DNA of 64,000 bases, taken from contig CAZYDU010000002.1 in the NCBI GenBank assembly GCA_964646345.1, positions 168,410 through 232,409 of the forward strand. The letters are read 5' to 3'. This stretch comes from RGIG1681 sp964646345 (GTDB lineage Bacteria > Bacillota > Clostridia > Christensenellales > UBA1242). The position numbers and the translations under genes were made by a program. Positions 24,973 to 33,025 of the stretch are shown piece after piece; position 1 is the stretch's first letter, and each line of letters starts with the position of its first letter. Under the pieces are notes generated by a model. The model was not told where the DNA came from and did no database searches. It saw nothing but the letters and a program-made list of their open reading frames with translations.

Positions 24973-26577
24973 TTATCTAATGCTTTTCGCTGTATTAACA
25001 AGCCCCAAGAATATTGGGTGTGGTCTATAAGGTTTTGATTTAAATTCTGGTTGGAAGTTAACACCAACATAGAATGGGTGATTTTGAAGTTCAATGATTT
25101 CAATAAGCTTGCTTTCTGGGTTAATTCCAGCAAATTGAATGCCAGCTTGCTCAAATTTTTCTGAATATAAACCATTGATTTCATAACGATGTCTATGTCT
25201 TTCTTCAATCAGCTCTTTACCATAAAGTTTAGCAACCTTAGACTTAGGATCAAGCACGCATTTATACGAACCCAATCTATTAGTTCCACCCTTCATAACT
25301 AATGCTTTTTGTTCTGCCATAATATCGATTACTGGGTACTCTGTATTTGGGTCAATTTCTGTTGTATTTGCATTGGCCATTTCCAAAAGGTTTCTTGAAA
25401 CGTCAACAATAGAAGCCTGCAAACCAAATCCAAGACCAAGATATGGAATTTTATTTTCTCTTGCATATTTTGATGCTTCAATCATACCATTAAAACCACG
25501 ATTACCCCAACCTGCTGGAATAATAATTGCTTTAGCACCTTTCAAGAGTTTTTCAGCACCAACTTCTTCAATATCTTCAGCATCAATATATTCAATTATT
25601 GGTTTAATTTGGTTATAAGCACAAGCATGCTTAATAGCTTCTTCAACGGAAATATACGCATCAGCAACTTTTGTATATTTTCCAACAATACAAAACTTAA
25701 CAGTTGTATATTCGCCTTTGAAATTGTAAACCATAAAATCCCATGATTTCAAATCAGCCTTTGGTGCATTCATTTTAAATTTTCTCAAAATCAAGTCATC
25801 AAGACCTTCTTTTTGAAGAATATTAGGAATCTCATAAATTGTTTCAAGGTCTGGAACTTGAATAATATCCTTATCACTTGCAAGGAAGCAACGTCTAGCA
25901 ATTCTAGCTTTCACAGTTTGCTCTAGTACTGCATCTTTTTGTGTTCTGCAAACAACAGCATCTGGATTAATCCCCAAAGTGTTTAATTTTTGGATAGAGT
26001 TTTGCACTGGCTCAATTTTAGTTTCCCCAGTAACTTCCACATAAGGCAAAAAGTCCATATGCAAAACAAACACATTTTCTTGACCAATTTCAGAAATTAA
26101 TTGTCGTACACCTTGAAGATATATATTTGTTTCTTCATCATTATTAGTTCCACCAATCTCAACAATAACAATATCTGTTTTTTTATCATTAAGAGCCAAA
26201 ATATTTTCCTTAACTTCAGTTGTTACATGTGGAATAATAGAAACTGTTGAGCCAACATATTTACCCAATCTCTCTTTATTAATAACCGAAGAAAATAGCA
26301 TACCACCAGAAATGTCATTAATTTTTCCAAGATTAATATCTAAAAATCTTTCATAGTGACCAATATCCAAATCAGCTTCAGTTCCGTCATCTGTAACAAA
26401 AACTTCGCCATGTTGATAAGGACTCATTGTTCCAGGGTCAACATTTAAATATGGATTAAACTTTTGCATGGTAACCTTAACTCCCCTATTTTTGAGAAGT
26501 CTACCAAGGCTTGCAGCTGTTGTACCTTTACCTAAATTAGTGATAACACCACCTGTCACAATAACATATTTGCTCAT
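24973..26577 (-). CDS. pyrG: CTP synthase with a disabled glutaminase site
   Basis: The 534-residue protein keeps the full CTP synthase architecture. The synthetase domain is intact: GGVITNLGKGTTAAS, MSPYQHGEVFVTDDG and DIGHYERF, with Asp and Glu kept after EIGGT. In the C-terminal glutamine amidotransferase domain the nucleophile motif, normally GICLGMQ, reads GLGFGLQ, so the Cys is Gly (codon 25429-25431, residue about 383). The catalytic His of FHPEF is Gln (codon 25051-25053, residue about 509). PGGFG is PAGWG. Ammonia-dependent CTP synthesis is the likely activity. The second ATG (26577) is chosen for its better spacing from AAAGGAA. Confidence 0.93.
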   Translation of the reverse strand: MSKYVIVTGGVITNLGKGTTAASLGRLLKNRGVKVTMQKFNPYLNVDPGTMSPYQHGEVFVTDDGTEADLDIGHYERFLDINLGKINDISGGMLFSSVINKERLGKYVGSTVSIIPHVTTEVKENILALNDKKTDIVIVEIGGTNNDEETNIYLQGVRQLISEIGQENVFVLHMDFLPYVEVTGETKIEPVQNSIQKLNTLGINPDAVVCRTQKDAVLEQTVKARIARRCFLASDKDIIQVPDLETIYEIPNILQKEGLDDLILRKFKMNAPKADLKSWDFMVYNFKGEYTTVKFCIVGKYTKVADAYISVEEAIKHACAYNQIKPIIEYIDAEDIEEVGAEKLLKGAKAIIIPAGWGNRGFNGMIEASKYARENKIPYLGLGFGLQASIVDVSRNLLEMANANTTEIDPNTEYPVIDIMAEQKALVMKGGTNRLGSYKCVLDPKSKVAKLYGKELIEERHRHRYEINGLYSEKFEQAGIQFAGINPESKLIEIIELQNHPFYVGVNFQPEFKSKPYRPHPIFLGLVNTAKSIR

Positions 26578-26610
26578 ACTCATTTCCTTTTTATATACTA
26601 ATACAACTAT

Positions 26611-26639
26611 ATTATATTAATTTTAATTAACAAGGTCAA
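26611..26639 (-). promoter_or_regulatory. Sigma-A promoter of pyrG
   Basis: TTGACC, 17 nt, TATAAT, about 35 nt before the start codon. I see no attenuator or G-run-type initiation region of the kind used in Bacillus pyrG. Confidence 0.75.
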
Positions 26640-26684
26640 ATTTTTATTAAGGAATTAAAAAAAATTACAAAAAAAAACTAAAAA

Positions 26685-26705
26685 AAGGTCTAAAAAATAG
26701 ACCTT
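26685..26705 (-). terminator. Terminator after pepF
   Basis: AAGGTCTA pairs with TAGACCTT around five T and is followed by a T run on the minus strand. It overlaps the pepF stop codon. Confidence 0.82.
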
Positions 26706-28467
26706 AATTATTAAGTAAATATTCAAGATCTCTCAAATATGAATCAAACATCTTGAAAGCCTTATCATAAATTTCATCAGATAAAATATCAATTCCTGCC
26801 ACTTTTAATTCCGAAATTGGGTCTAACGAACCGCCTAGTGTAAGGAATTTTTTATATTTTTCTAGTGATTTTCCTGTATTATCATTTAAAATATCTTCAG
26901 ATAAAGCACATGCAGTGCAAAGTCCCAACGAATATTTATACAAATAATAATCTCGATAAATATGCGATTTTCTGCTCCAACCATATTCATAATTTTTACA
27001 TAATTTCACATTTTTACCAAAATAACTTTCAGCCAAACTTTTAAACTTATTTGAATAATCTTCAGCAGTTAAACTATTGCCCTTCTGAATTTCATCATGA
27101 ATGAAAAGTTCAAATTCGGCAAGCATACTTGAATCAAAAACATTAAGTTCAAATAATTGCAAAAATTCCGCAATTAATTTCATTTTTTCTTTTTTTTCAG
27201 TAGTTTTTGAAATTAAATATTTATTATATAAAATTTCATTTAAAAGCGATACTATTTCCGCAACAAACAAAGTGTAATCCGCTTTGGCATAAGGCTGACT
27301 TTTTGCGGAATAATAAGAATGCATTGCATGCCCAAATTCGTGAGCGAGTGCCGAAGCCCACTCTCTAGTTCCATCGAAATTTAAAAGAATATACGGGTGT
27401 GAATCGTAAGCGGAAATCGTATAGCCACCACTTGTCTTGTTTTCTCTTGTAAATGCGTCAATCCAGCCATTTTCGACCGCATATTCAAATTTTTCAACAT
27501 AATCATCACCCAAAACCTTCAAAGATTCTGCAATGTCTTTTACAACATTACCATAATCTTCCAATTTTCCGTCATCTGTATAAATTTGAGTTCCAATATC
27601 CGATGTATAAAATTCTTTTAACCCTAGAATTTTTTGCTTAATTAAAAAATATTTTTGTAGCGATTTTTTATGTGAAGAAACATTTTTTATATTATTAAGC
27701 ATAACATCTTTGGATACTTCTTCCGCATAGCATTTCATATCCAAAACCGAATCAAAACCATATTCTTTAGCTACAAAATTCTCATATTTTATATGCGAAG
27801 ATAAGAGTCCTGCGTAAGTTTGAATAAGTTTACCATACTCGCCGTAATATGTTTCCATTACGTTTTTTCGAGTAGCTTGACTTGGACTATTCATAAGCAA
27901 ATTATAATTTTGCGGAGATAATTTGATTTCTTCCCCATTTTCATTCACAAATGAACCATGATTCATTTCAAGGTTACTTAATATTTTAAATATATCATCA
28001 CTGTTAGAAAATGCCGAAATTCTAGCCATCGCATGTTCTTGTTTTTCAGGTAACGTGTGTGCTTTGTATCTAATTATATCTTCAATCGTTCTATCGAAAT
28101 CAGAAAATTCCGCATTTAATTTAAGTTTGTTTAAAAACTTCTCATCAAGCTTAGATAACTCAACTTTTGCAAATGCAAGTTCTTCATTAACAACCGAAAA
28201 TAAATTATTAATTATTTCATAATTTTTTGTATTTTGTGGGTCTTTACCATTATCATCTTTCTTGCAAAATGCATAAACAACCAACTTTTCCAAAATTACA
28301 GACAATTCTGTATCTTGCCTAAAATAATCAAGGATTACATCACTTTTATTTAATTTTCCCTTGAATTTTTTTATATTTTCCAAGTATTTTTTAGCTGATT
28401 TTAAATCTTTCTCAAATTCAGCATTATTTTTATATAAATGTGTTAAATCCCAAAGTCCCGTTTTCAT
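26704..28467 (-). CDS. pepF: Oligoendopeptidase F, M3 family
   Basis: A zinc endopeptidase that cleaves oligopeptides in the cytoplasm. The metal-binding motif is HEFGHAMHS (HExxH near residue 378), with the third ligand Glu in VAEIVSLLNE about 25 residues later. The helical N-terminal region and the 587-residue length match M3B PepF. AGGAG precedes the ATG. It is flanked by pyrG and by a repeat-bearing spacer and appears to be transcribed alone. Confidence 0.94.
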   Translation of the reverse strand: MKTGLWDLTHLYKNNAEFEKDLKSAKKYLENIKKFKGKLNKSDVILDYFRQDTELSVILEKLVVYAFCKKDDNGKDPQNTKNYEIINNLFSVVNEELAFAKVELSKLDEKFLNKLKLNAEFSDFDRTIEDIIRYKAHTLPEKQEHAMARISAFSNSDDIFKILSNLEMNHGSFVNENGEEIKLSPQNYNLLMNSPSQATRKNVMETYYGEYGKLIQTYAGLLSSHIKYENFVAKEYGFDSVLDMKCYAEEVSKDVMLNNIKNVSSHKKSLQKYFLIKQKILGLKEFYTSDIGTQIYTDDGKLEDYGNVVKDIAESLKVLGDDYVEKFEYAVENGWIDAFTRENKTSGGYTISAYDSHPYILLNFDGTREWASALAHEFGHAMHSYYSAKSQPYAKADYTLFVAEIVSLLNEILYNKYLISKTTEKKEKMKLIAEFLQLFELNVFDSSMLAEFELFIHDEIQKGNSLTAEDYSNKFKSLAESYFGKNVKLCKNYEYGWSRKSHIYRDYYLYKYSLGLCTACALSEDILNDNTGKSLEKYKKFLTLGGSLDPISELKVAGIDILSDEIYDKAFKMFDSYLRDLEYLLNN

Positions 28468-28618
28468 AATTTCTCCTATAATTTCATTAACTTAATTCTA
28501 ACATAAATTATTTGTAAATCATAATAAAATTAAACTCTATAGACAATAATTATGCATTTTATTAAAATTAATTACGCATTAAAAAGAGAATTATTTAAAA
28601 TACTTCCGTTTTCTAGTT

Positions 28619-28803
28619 GGGGGATTTCTCGACTTCGTTTCACTACACTCGAAATGACACGAACAGAGCAAAGTAACAAAACTGCAAGGTATCAATCTCG
28701 AGCGTATTTTTTACTCACGTTATATTTTTCGTGTCATCTCGAGCGTATTTTTTACTTACGTTATATTTTTCGTGTCATCTCGAGCGTAGTCGAGAGATCC
28801 CCC
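28619..28803. repeat. Intergenic repeat element: inverted arms around 41-bp tandem units
   Basis: The left arm (28619-28664, GGGGGATTTCTCGAC start) and right arm (28769-28803, ending GTCGAGAGATCCCCC) are inverted relatives carrying TCGAG and ATGACACGAA. Between them a 41-bp unit starting ATCTCGAGCG is repeated at 28695, 28736 and, in part, 28777. This explains most of the 480-bp gap between pepF and the DUF378 gene. An open frame across it has no plausible protein content. It resembles the TCTCGAC-type dispersed intergenic repeats seen in many bacterial genomes. Confidence 0.8.
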
Positions 28804-28908
28804 TGCTCTATCCGTATGTCAACGCATACCTACAACAACACTTCTTTTCTAGGAATTTTCTTCATTTTACCTACACTCCAATCGAAGTAACATGAGAAAA
28901 GGAACACG

Positions 28909-28931
28909 AAAAAATGGGCATCTAGCCCACT
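28909..28931 (-). terminator. Terminator after the DUF378 gene
   Basis: GTGGGC-TAGAT-GCCCA followed by six T on the minus strand, 17 nt past the stop codon. Confidence 0.8.
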
Positions 28932-28947
28932 TACCAATTTTATTTGA

Positions 28948-29175
28948 CTATTTTCTCATCATAGTATCATCTTCGCCAAAAAGTTTTGTTCTGCGAACAC
29001 AAAGTTGAATTAAAAGCCATACCCCGGCAATCCCCACTAGTGCATAAAGGATTCTAACAAAAAACCCAACACCAAAAATCCAGCTCAAGAAATTCCAAGA
29101 AAAAACTCCGATCGTAAACCAGTTAAAAGCACCCAAAATTAAAATGCAAAGTGCAATAATGTTTGTAATAATCAT
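28948..29175 (-). CDS. DUF378 small membrane protein (YuzA-like)
   Basis: The 75-residue protein has two hydrophobic segments and the DUF378 pattern ILGAFNWFTIGVF followed by RILYALVGIAGVWLL. The function is unknown. The start is the ATG at 29175, preceded by AAGGAG; the longer frame (12 more residues) has no ribosome site. It has its own terminator and lies between the repeat element and secG. Confidence 0.88.
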   Translation of the reverse strand: MIITNIIALCILILGAFNWFTIGVFSWNFLSWIFGVGFFVRILYALVGIAGVWLLIQLCVRRTKLFGEDDTMMRK

Positions 29176-29246
29176 ACTTAATCTCCTTAGTGATAGTTTC
29201 CGCAAAAACAAACATTTTATGCATAATTATTCTTAATTTATTGCAT

Positions 29247-29273
29247 AAAAAAAGATGCTTTTTAAGCACCTTT
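29247..29273 (-). terminator. Terminator after secG
   Basis: AAAGGTGCTT-AAAA-AGCATCTTT with one G-T pair and a T run, just after the secG stop. Confidence 0.8.
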
Positions 29274-29281
29274 AATTTTTA

Positions 29282-29611
29282 TTAAGCGATTGTACCAGAA
29301 TAAATTTGTGACATAATCATAAAAATTAAGCACAAAGCCATCATAATTGAAGCAATAATAACTGTTAAAATCTTAATCTTGCCTTGCAAAGTTGTTTTTC
29401 TGTTTCTATTGTAAAAGGTATCAGTTTTACCAGTCAAAGCAGATGAACCATTTGTGTCTCCTTTCTGCATTACAACCAAAACAATTAAAGTTAAAGATAA
29501 TAAAGCCAAAATTGCCATGATAACGATTTTAATAATTGGAAATGAATTAACAACCCAACCAGCAGTAGCTTTGTTTTCATCAGCACAAATTAAAGCAAAT
29601 AAATTTTTCAT
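29282..29611 (-). CDS. secG: Protein-export membrane protein SecG
   Basis: SecG is the small accessory subunit of the SecYEG translocon. The protein has two membrane segments (about residues 27-48 and 82-103), with VVMQKGDTNGSSALTGKTDTF between them as the characteristic cytoplasmic loop. The N-terminal extension of about 20 residues is longer than usual. AGGGGG precedes the ATG. secG next to the tpiA-pgk genes is a recurring arrangement in Bacillota. Confidence 0.88.
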   Translation of the reverse strand: MKNLFALICADENKATAGWVVNSFPIIKIVIMAILALLSLTLIVLVVMQKGDTNGSSALTGKTDTFYNRNRKTTLQGKIKILTVIIASIMMALCLIFMIMSQIYSGTIA

Positions 29612-29632
29612 AAATCCCCCTAAAACGAGTGT

Positions 29633-29661
29633 ATTATAACATAAAAAAATATAGAATTCAA
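29633..29661 (-). promoter_or_regulatory. Promoter of secG
   Basis: TTGAAT, 17 nt, TATAAT with a TG extension, between the 75-residue membrane protein gene and secG. Confidence 0.65.
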
Positions 29662-29662
29662 G

Positions 29663-29890
29663 TTATTTATAAACAAAATGTAATACTATTACCACAATAA
29701 CCACAACAACAAACATAAAAATCAATGTTATCTTCATAGGGCCTTTTTTGGGAATAATCTTACCTTTCGCCATGCTATCCAAAATCAGAACAAACAAAAA
29801 GAAACCAAAGATTGCAAGGCCAACATAAGTTATCTCTTTTTCCTGCTCAGTTTGTGCAAGAATTAACATTCTTAATAATTCATTCCACAT
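29663..29890 (-). CDS. Hypothetical small membrane protein
   Basis: A 75-residue protein with two predicted membrane segments (about 22-40 and 53-72) separated by a short basic loop, KGKIIPKKGP. AGGA lies before the ATG, and the gene follows tpiA after 8 nt, so it belongs to the pgk-tpiA operon. I do not recognise a family. Confidence 0.75.
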   Translation of the reverse strand: MWNELLRMLILAQTEQEKEITYVGLAIFGFFLFVLILDSMAKGKIIPKKGPMKITLIFMFVVVVIVVIVLHFVYK

Positions 29891-29898
29891 AATAAATC

Positions 29899-30615
29899 CT
29901 ATCTACTACTAGCGATGGCAACATAGTCTTCAGCTTTTAAACTAGCTCCGCCAATCAAAACGCCATCAACTTCACCTAATGCTAAAATCTCCCCACTGTT
30001 AGATGGTTTAACACTACCACCATACAAAACAGAAATATCAACACCAAAACTTTCTTTACATAAATTTTTAATATATGCATGAACCTTAGAAATATCTTGA
30101 GTTGTTGCAACTTTACCAGTTCCAATGGCCCAAATTGGCTCATACGCAATAACAATATTTGAAAAATCAGTAATACCTTTAAACCCTTCAACGATTTCTT
30201 TCTTTAAAACTGATTTATATTTAGATTTTTCTTCTAAACTTTCGCCAATGCAAAAAATTACTTTCAAACCGGCATTCAAGCATGCTTTAAGCTTTTTATT
30301 GAGCATTTCATTTGTTTCATTAAAGATTTGTCTTCTTTCACTATGACCAACAATAGCAAAACTTGCTCCAGCACTTTTTACCATTTGAGCTGAAATTTCG
30401 CCAGTGTAAGCACCTTTTTCAGCAAAATAACAGTTTTCAGCACCTGTTTCAACAACGCCCTTTGCACTATCTGCAAAAGATTTAATCATAACAGATGGCA
30501 CACAAACAACTAAACCCTTTTTATTCTTTTGGTTCTTTTTCACATATTTAACAAATGGTTTAATATCTGAAAAATCATTATTCATTTTCCAGTTTGCAGC
30601 AATAATTTTTTCCAT
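29899..30615 (-). CDS. tpiA: Triosephosphate isomerase
   Basis: TpiA interconverts glyceraldehyde-3-phosphate and dihydroxyacetone phosphate. Active-site motifs are ANWKMNN (Lys), VGHSERR (His) and IAYEPIWAIGTGK (Glu). Length 238 is slightly short but complete, ending with the phosphate-binding GGSVKPSN and LIGGASL. AGGAG precedes the ATG; the gene lies 8 nt after pgk. Confidence 0.96.
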   Translation of the reverse strand: MEKIIAANWKMNNDFSDIKPFVKYVKKNQKNKKGLVVCVPSVMIKSFADSAKGVVETGAENCYFAEKGAYTGEISAQMVKSAGASFAIVGHSERRQIFNETNEMLNKKLKACLNAGLKVIFCIGESLEEKSKYKSVLKKEIVEGFKGITDFSNIVIAYEPIWAIGTGKVATTQDISKVHAYIKNLCKESFGVDISVLYGGSVKPSNSGEILALGEVDGVLIGGASLKAEDYVAIASSR

Positions 30616-30623
30616 AATTACTC

Positions 30624-31949
30624 CTATTTTTTTGTTGTAGTTTTAGACTTAACAACAGGCTTCTTAACTTCAGTCTTTTTCACAGAACTAGTTGTCTTTC
30701 TGGTTTTATTGATAGTTCTAAGGTCAATAGAACTAAAATCTGGAGTTTTTGCTTTTTCGCCTTCAATTTTATCTTCAAGCATAGCAACACCTGGCAAATT
30801 CTTTCCTTCCAAGAATTCAAGTGTTGCACCACCACCAGTTGAAAGGTGTGTTACTTTATTAGCATAACCTAATTGTTGCAATGCAGCGGCAGAATCGCCC
30901 CCACCAACAACTGAAACAGCACTAGACTTAGCAATAGCTTTCGCAACAGCAAGTGTTCCTTTACTGAATTTTTTAAATTCAAAAACACCCATTGGTCCAT
31001 TCCAAATAATGGTTTTTGCATTCTTTATTTCTTCAGCATATAGTTTTCTAGTTTTCTTACCAATATCCATAGCTTGATAGCCATCAGCAATCTTATCAAC
31101 CGAAAAACTCTTACATTTTGTCTTTGGAGCAAATTCTTTTCCAGCCATAACATCAACCGGCAAAAGAAGATTAACATTCAAACTTTCAGCTTTTTCCATT
31201 AATTCTTTAGCAACATCAATTCTATCAGCTTCATATTTAGAAAAACCAACATTATATCCCTTAGCTGCCAAGAATGTATTAGCCATTGCCCCACCAATCA
31301 AAAGCGTTGTAGCTTTAGTCATTAAAGTTGCAATAACGTTAATTTTATCTGAAACTTTTGCACCACCCAAAATTACAACAAGTGGTTTTTCAGCATTTTC
31401 AACGGCATTAGATAAAGCCATAATTTCGCTATCCATCAAAAATCCTGCAACAGCTGGCAAGAATTTAGCAATACCAGCAGTTGAAGCGTGAGCTCTGTGA
31501 GCTGTTCCAAAAGCATCATTCACAAATACATCAGCAAGTGATGCAAGTTCTTTTGCAAATTCTGGGTCATTCTTTTCTTCTTCTGCATGGAAACGTACAT
31601 TTTCAAGCAAAACGATTTCGCCATCTTTCATTTCTTCAACTAATTTTTTAGCACTTTCACCAACAACATCTTTAGCCATGCTAACAGGCTTGTTGATTAA
31701 CTCAGAAAGTCTAACAGCAACTGGAGCAAGTGAATATTTTTCATTAACAACACCCTTTGGACGACCCAAATGTGAGCATAAAATAACCTTTGCATTTTGA
31801 TTAACTAAATAATTAATAGTTGGGAGAGCCGCACGAATTCTCGTATCATCAGTAATTTTTCCATTATCATCTTGTGGAACGTTAAAATCTACACGAACAA
31901 AAACTCTTTTGCCGGTAACATCAATATCTTTAAAAGTTTTCTTTTTCAT
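30624..31949 (-). CDS. pgk: Phosphoglycerate kinase with a basic C-terminal tail
   Basis: Pgk makes ATP from 1,3-bisphosphoglycerate. RVFVRVDFNVP, SHLGRPKG and the C-lobe GGGDSAAALQQLG with STGGGATLEFLEG are all present. The enzyme core ends near residue 391, at VAMLEDK. A further 50 residues, rich in Lys, Thr and Ser (KTEVKKPVVKSKTTTKK at the end), are not part of the family and look disordered and basic. AGGAG precedes the ATG. It is first in the pgk-tpiA operon; no gapA is adjacent. Confidence 0.95.
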   Translation of the reverse strand: MKKKTFKDIDVTGKRVFVRVDFNVPQDDNGKITDDTRIRAALPTINYLVNQNAKVILCSHLGRPKGVVNEKYSLAPVAVRLSELINKPVSMAKDVVGESAKKLVEEMKDGEIVLLENVRFHAEEEKNDPEFAKELASLADVFVNDAFGTAHRAHASTAGIAKFLPAVAGFLMDSEIMALSNAVENAEKPLVVILGGAKVSDKINVIATLMTKATTLLIGGAMANTFLAAKGYNVGFSKYEADRIDVAKELMEKAESLNVNLLLPVDVMAGKEFAPKTKCKSFSVDKIADGYQAMDIGKKTRKLYAEEIKNAKTIIWNGPMGVFEFKKFSKGTLAVAKAIAKSSAVSVVGGGDSAAALQQLGYANKVTHLSTGGGATLEFLEGKNLPGVAMLEDKIEGEKAKTPDFSSIDLRTINKTRKTTSSVKKTEVKKPVVKSKTTTKK

Positions 31950-31998
31950 AAAACTTGTATCTCCTAAAATAAATTACGTCATAATCTAACGTATAAAT

Positions 31999-32028
31999 AT
32001 TATAATAAACAAAAAGATAGGTTGTCAA
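31999..32028 (-). promoter_or_regulatory. Promoter of the pgk-tpiA operon
   Basis: TTGACA, 18 nt, TATAAT. The -35 lies inside a GGTTGT/ACAACC hairpin (32020-32040) that may terminate dusB, so the two signals overlap. Confidence 0.75.
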
Positions 32029-32047
32029 ATAATAACAACCCAAAAAG

Positions 32048-32989
32048 CTATTTTTTTGCTAGAAATTTCGTTAATTCCGTTAAAATTTCGCTATAATAAT
32101 CCATTTTTAACAATTTAACTAAAAGTTCGGTATTTTTATATTCTTTAGATAAATATCCAGCCAAACTTGAACGCATATATTTAATCGCAAATCTCTCGCC
32201 ATACTCTTTAATCAATGTTTCATAATGGAATTTTATTTGCTCAATTTTTGTCATTTGGAATTCAGTTTGTGTGATTTCGGCAAAAATCTCCGGACAACCA
32301 ACACCCGCCCTGCCAATCGCAACGCCGTCAGCATTTGTTAGTTTTAAAATTTTATCGAAATCATCTTTTGACCTGCAATCCCCGTTTGCAAAAACTGGAA
32401 TTTTAACCGATGCTTTCACTTGTCTTATAGTTTCATAATCAACAGATCCTGAATAACCCTGACTTGTCGTTCTTCCATGCACAGTTATTGCACTAGCCCC
32501 CGCCCTTTCACACATCTTGGCAAATTCAACTGCAATATTTTCGTTCTGTTCATAACCTATTCTAAATTTAACAGTAACAGGTTTTTGTGTAGCACCAACA
32601 CAAGCTTTAATTATTTCTTCGGCTAAATTTATGTTTTTCAGTAATGCCGAGCCGTCTCCGTTAGAAATAATTTTTCTAGCAGGACAACCCATATTAATAT
32701 CTATAATATCAAATCTCTCAAGTAAAGGATTTTTCACAGCTTCAGCCATTATTTCTGGTTCATGACCAAATAACTGCACCGCAGTTGGTTTATCCGCATC
32801 AAAAGTTTTTAAAAGTTCTTCTGTTTTTTTATTTTTATAGTGCAATGCTTTGCTACTTACCATTTCAGTGCAAACCAACCCAGCCCCAGCCTGCAAACAC
32901 ATATGTCTACAAGCAAGGTCAGTAAATCCAGCCATAGGTGGCAAAATTGCATTGGATTTTAATTCAACATCTTTTATTTTTATTCCCAT
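32048..32989 (-). CDS. dusB: tRNA-dihydrouridine synthase (DusB-like)
   Basis: A flavin enzyme that reduces specific uridines in tRNA. The TIM-barrel start is ILPPMAGFTDLACR, the catalytic Cys is in NMGCPARKI, and FMN-binding VKFRIGY, VHGRTTSQGYSG and VFANGDCRS follow. The start is placed at the ATG at 32989 (MGIKIKD); a TTG 36 nt upstream lacks a ribosome site. No Shine-Dalgarno is present, and a TATTAT box lies 7 nt before the ATG. Assignment to the DusB subgroup is by general similarity. Confidence 0.9.
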   Translation of the reverse strand: MGIKIKDVELKSNAILPPMAGFTDLACRHMCLQAGAGLVCTEMVSSKALHYKNKKTEELLKTFDADKPTAVQLFGHEPEIMAEAVKNPLLERFDIIDINMGCPARKIISNGDGSALLKNINLAEEIIKACVGATQKPVTVKFRIGYEQNENIAVEFAKMCERAGASAITVHGRTTSQGYSGSVDYETIRQVKASVKIPVFANGDCRSKDDFDKILKLTNADGVAIGRAGVGCPEIFAEITQTEFQMTKIEQIKFHYETLIKEYGERFAIKYMRSSLAGYLSKEYKNTELLVKLLKMDYYSEILTELTKFLAKK

Positions 32990-32996
32990 AATACAT

Positions 32997-33025
32997 ATAA
33001 TAACAAATTTTTCATCATTTATCAA
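32997..33025 (-). promoter_or_regulatory. Leaderless-type promoter of dusB
   Basis: TTGATA, 17 nt, TATTAT, then 7 nt to the ATG. It lies inside the 3' end of the flippase gene. Confidence 0.5.

Noticed and set aside
24973..26577. pyrG as a decaying pseudogene
   Set aside because: The reading frame is intact over 534 codons, the synthetase motifs are perfect, and promoter, ribosome site and terminator are present. Only the glutaminase residues are changed.
28695..28785. Possible CRISPR array
   Set aside because: Units of 41 bp are directly adjacent without variable spacers, only about 2.5 copies exist, and no cas genes are present.
28552..28890. Open frame of 112 codons on the plus strand
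   Set aside because: It is produced by the TCGAG-type repeat element and its 41-bp units; it has no ribosome site and repetitive, non-protein-like content.
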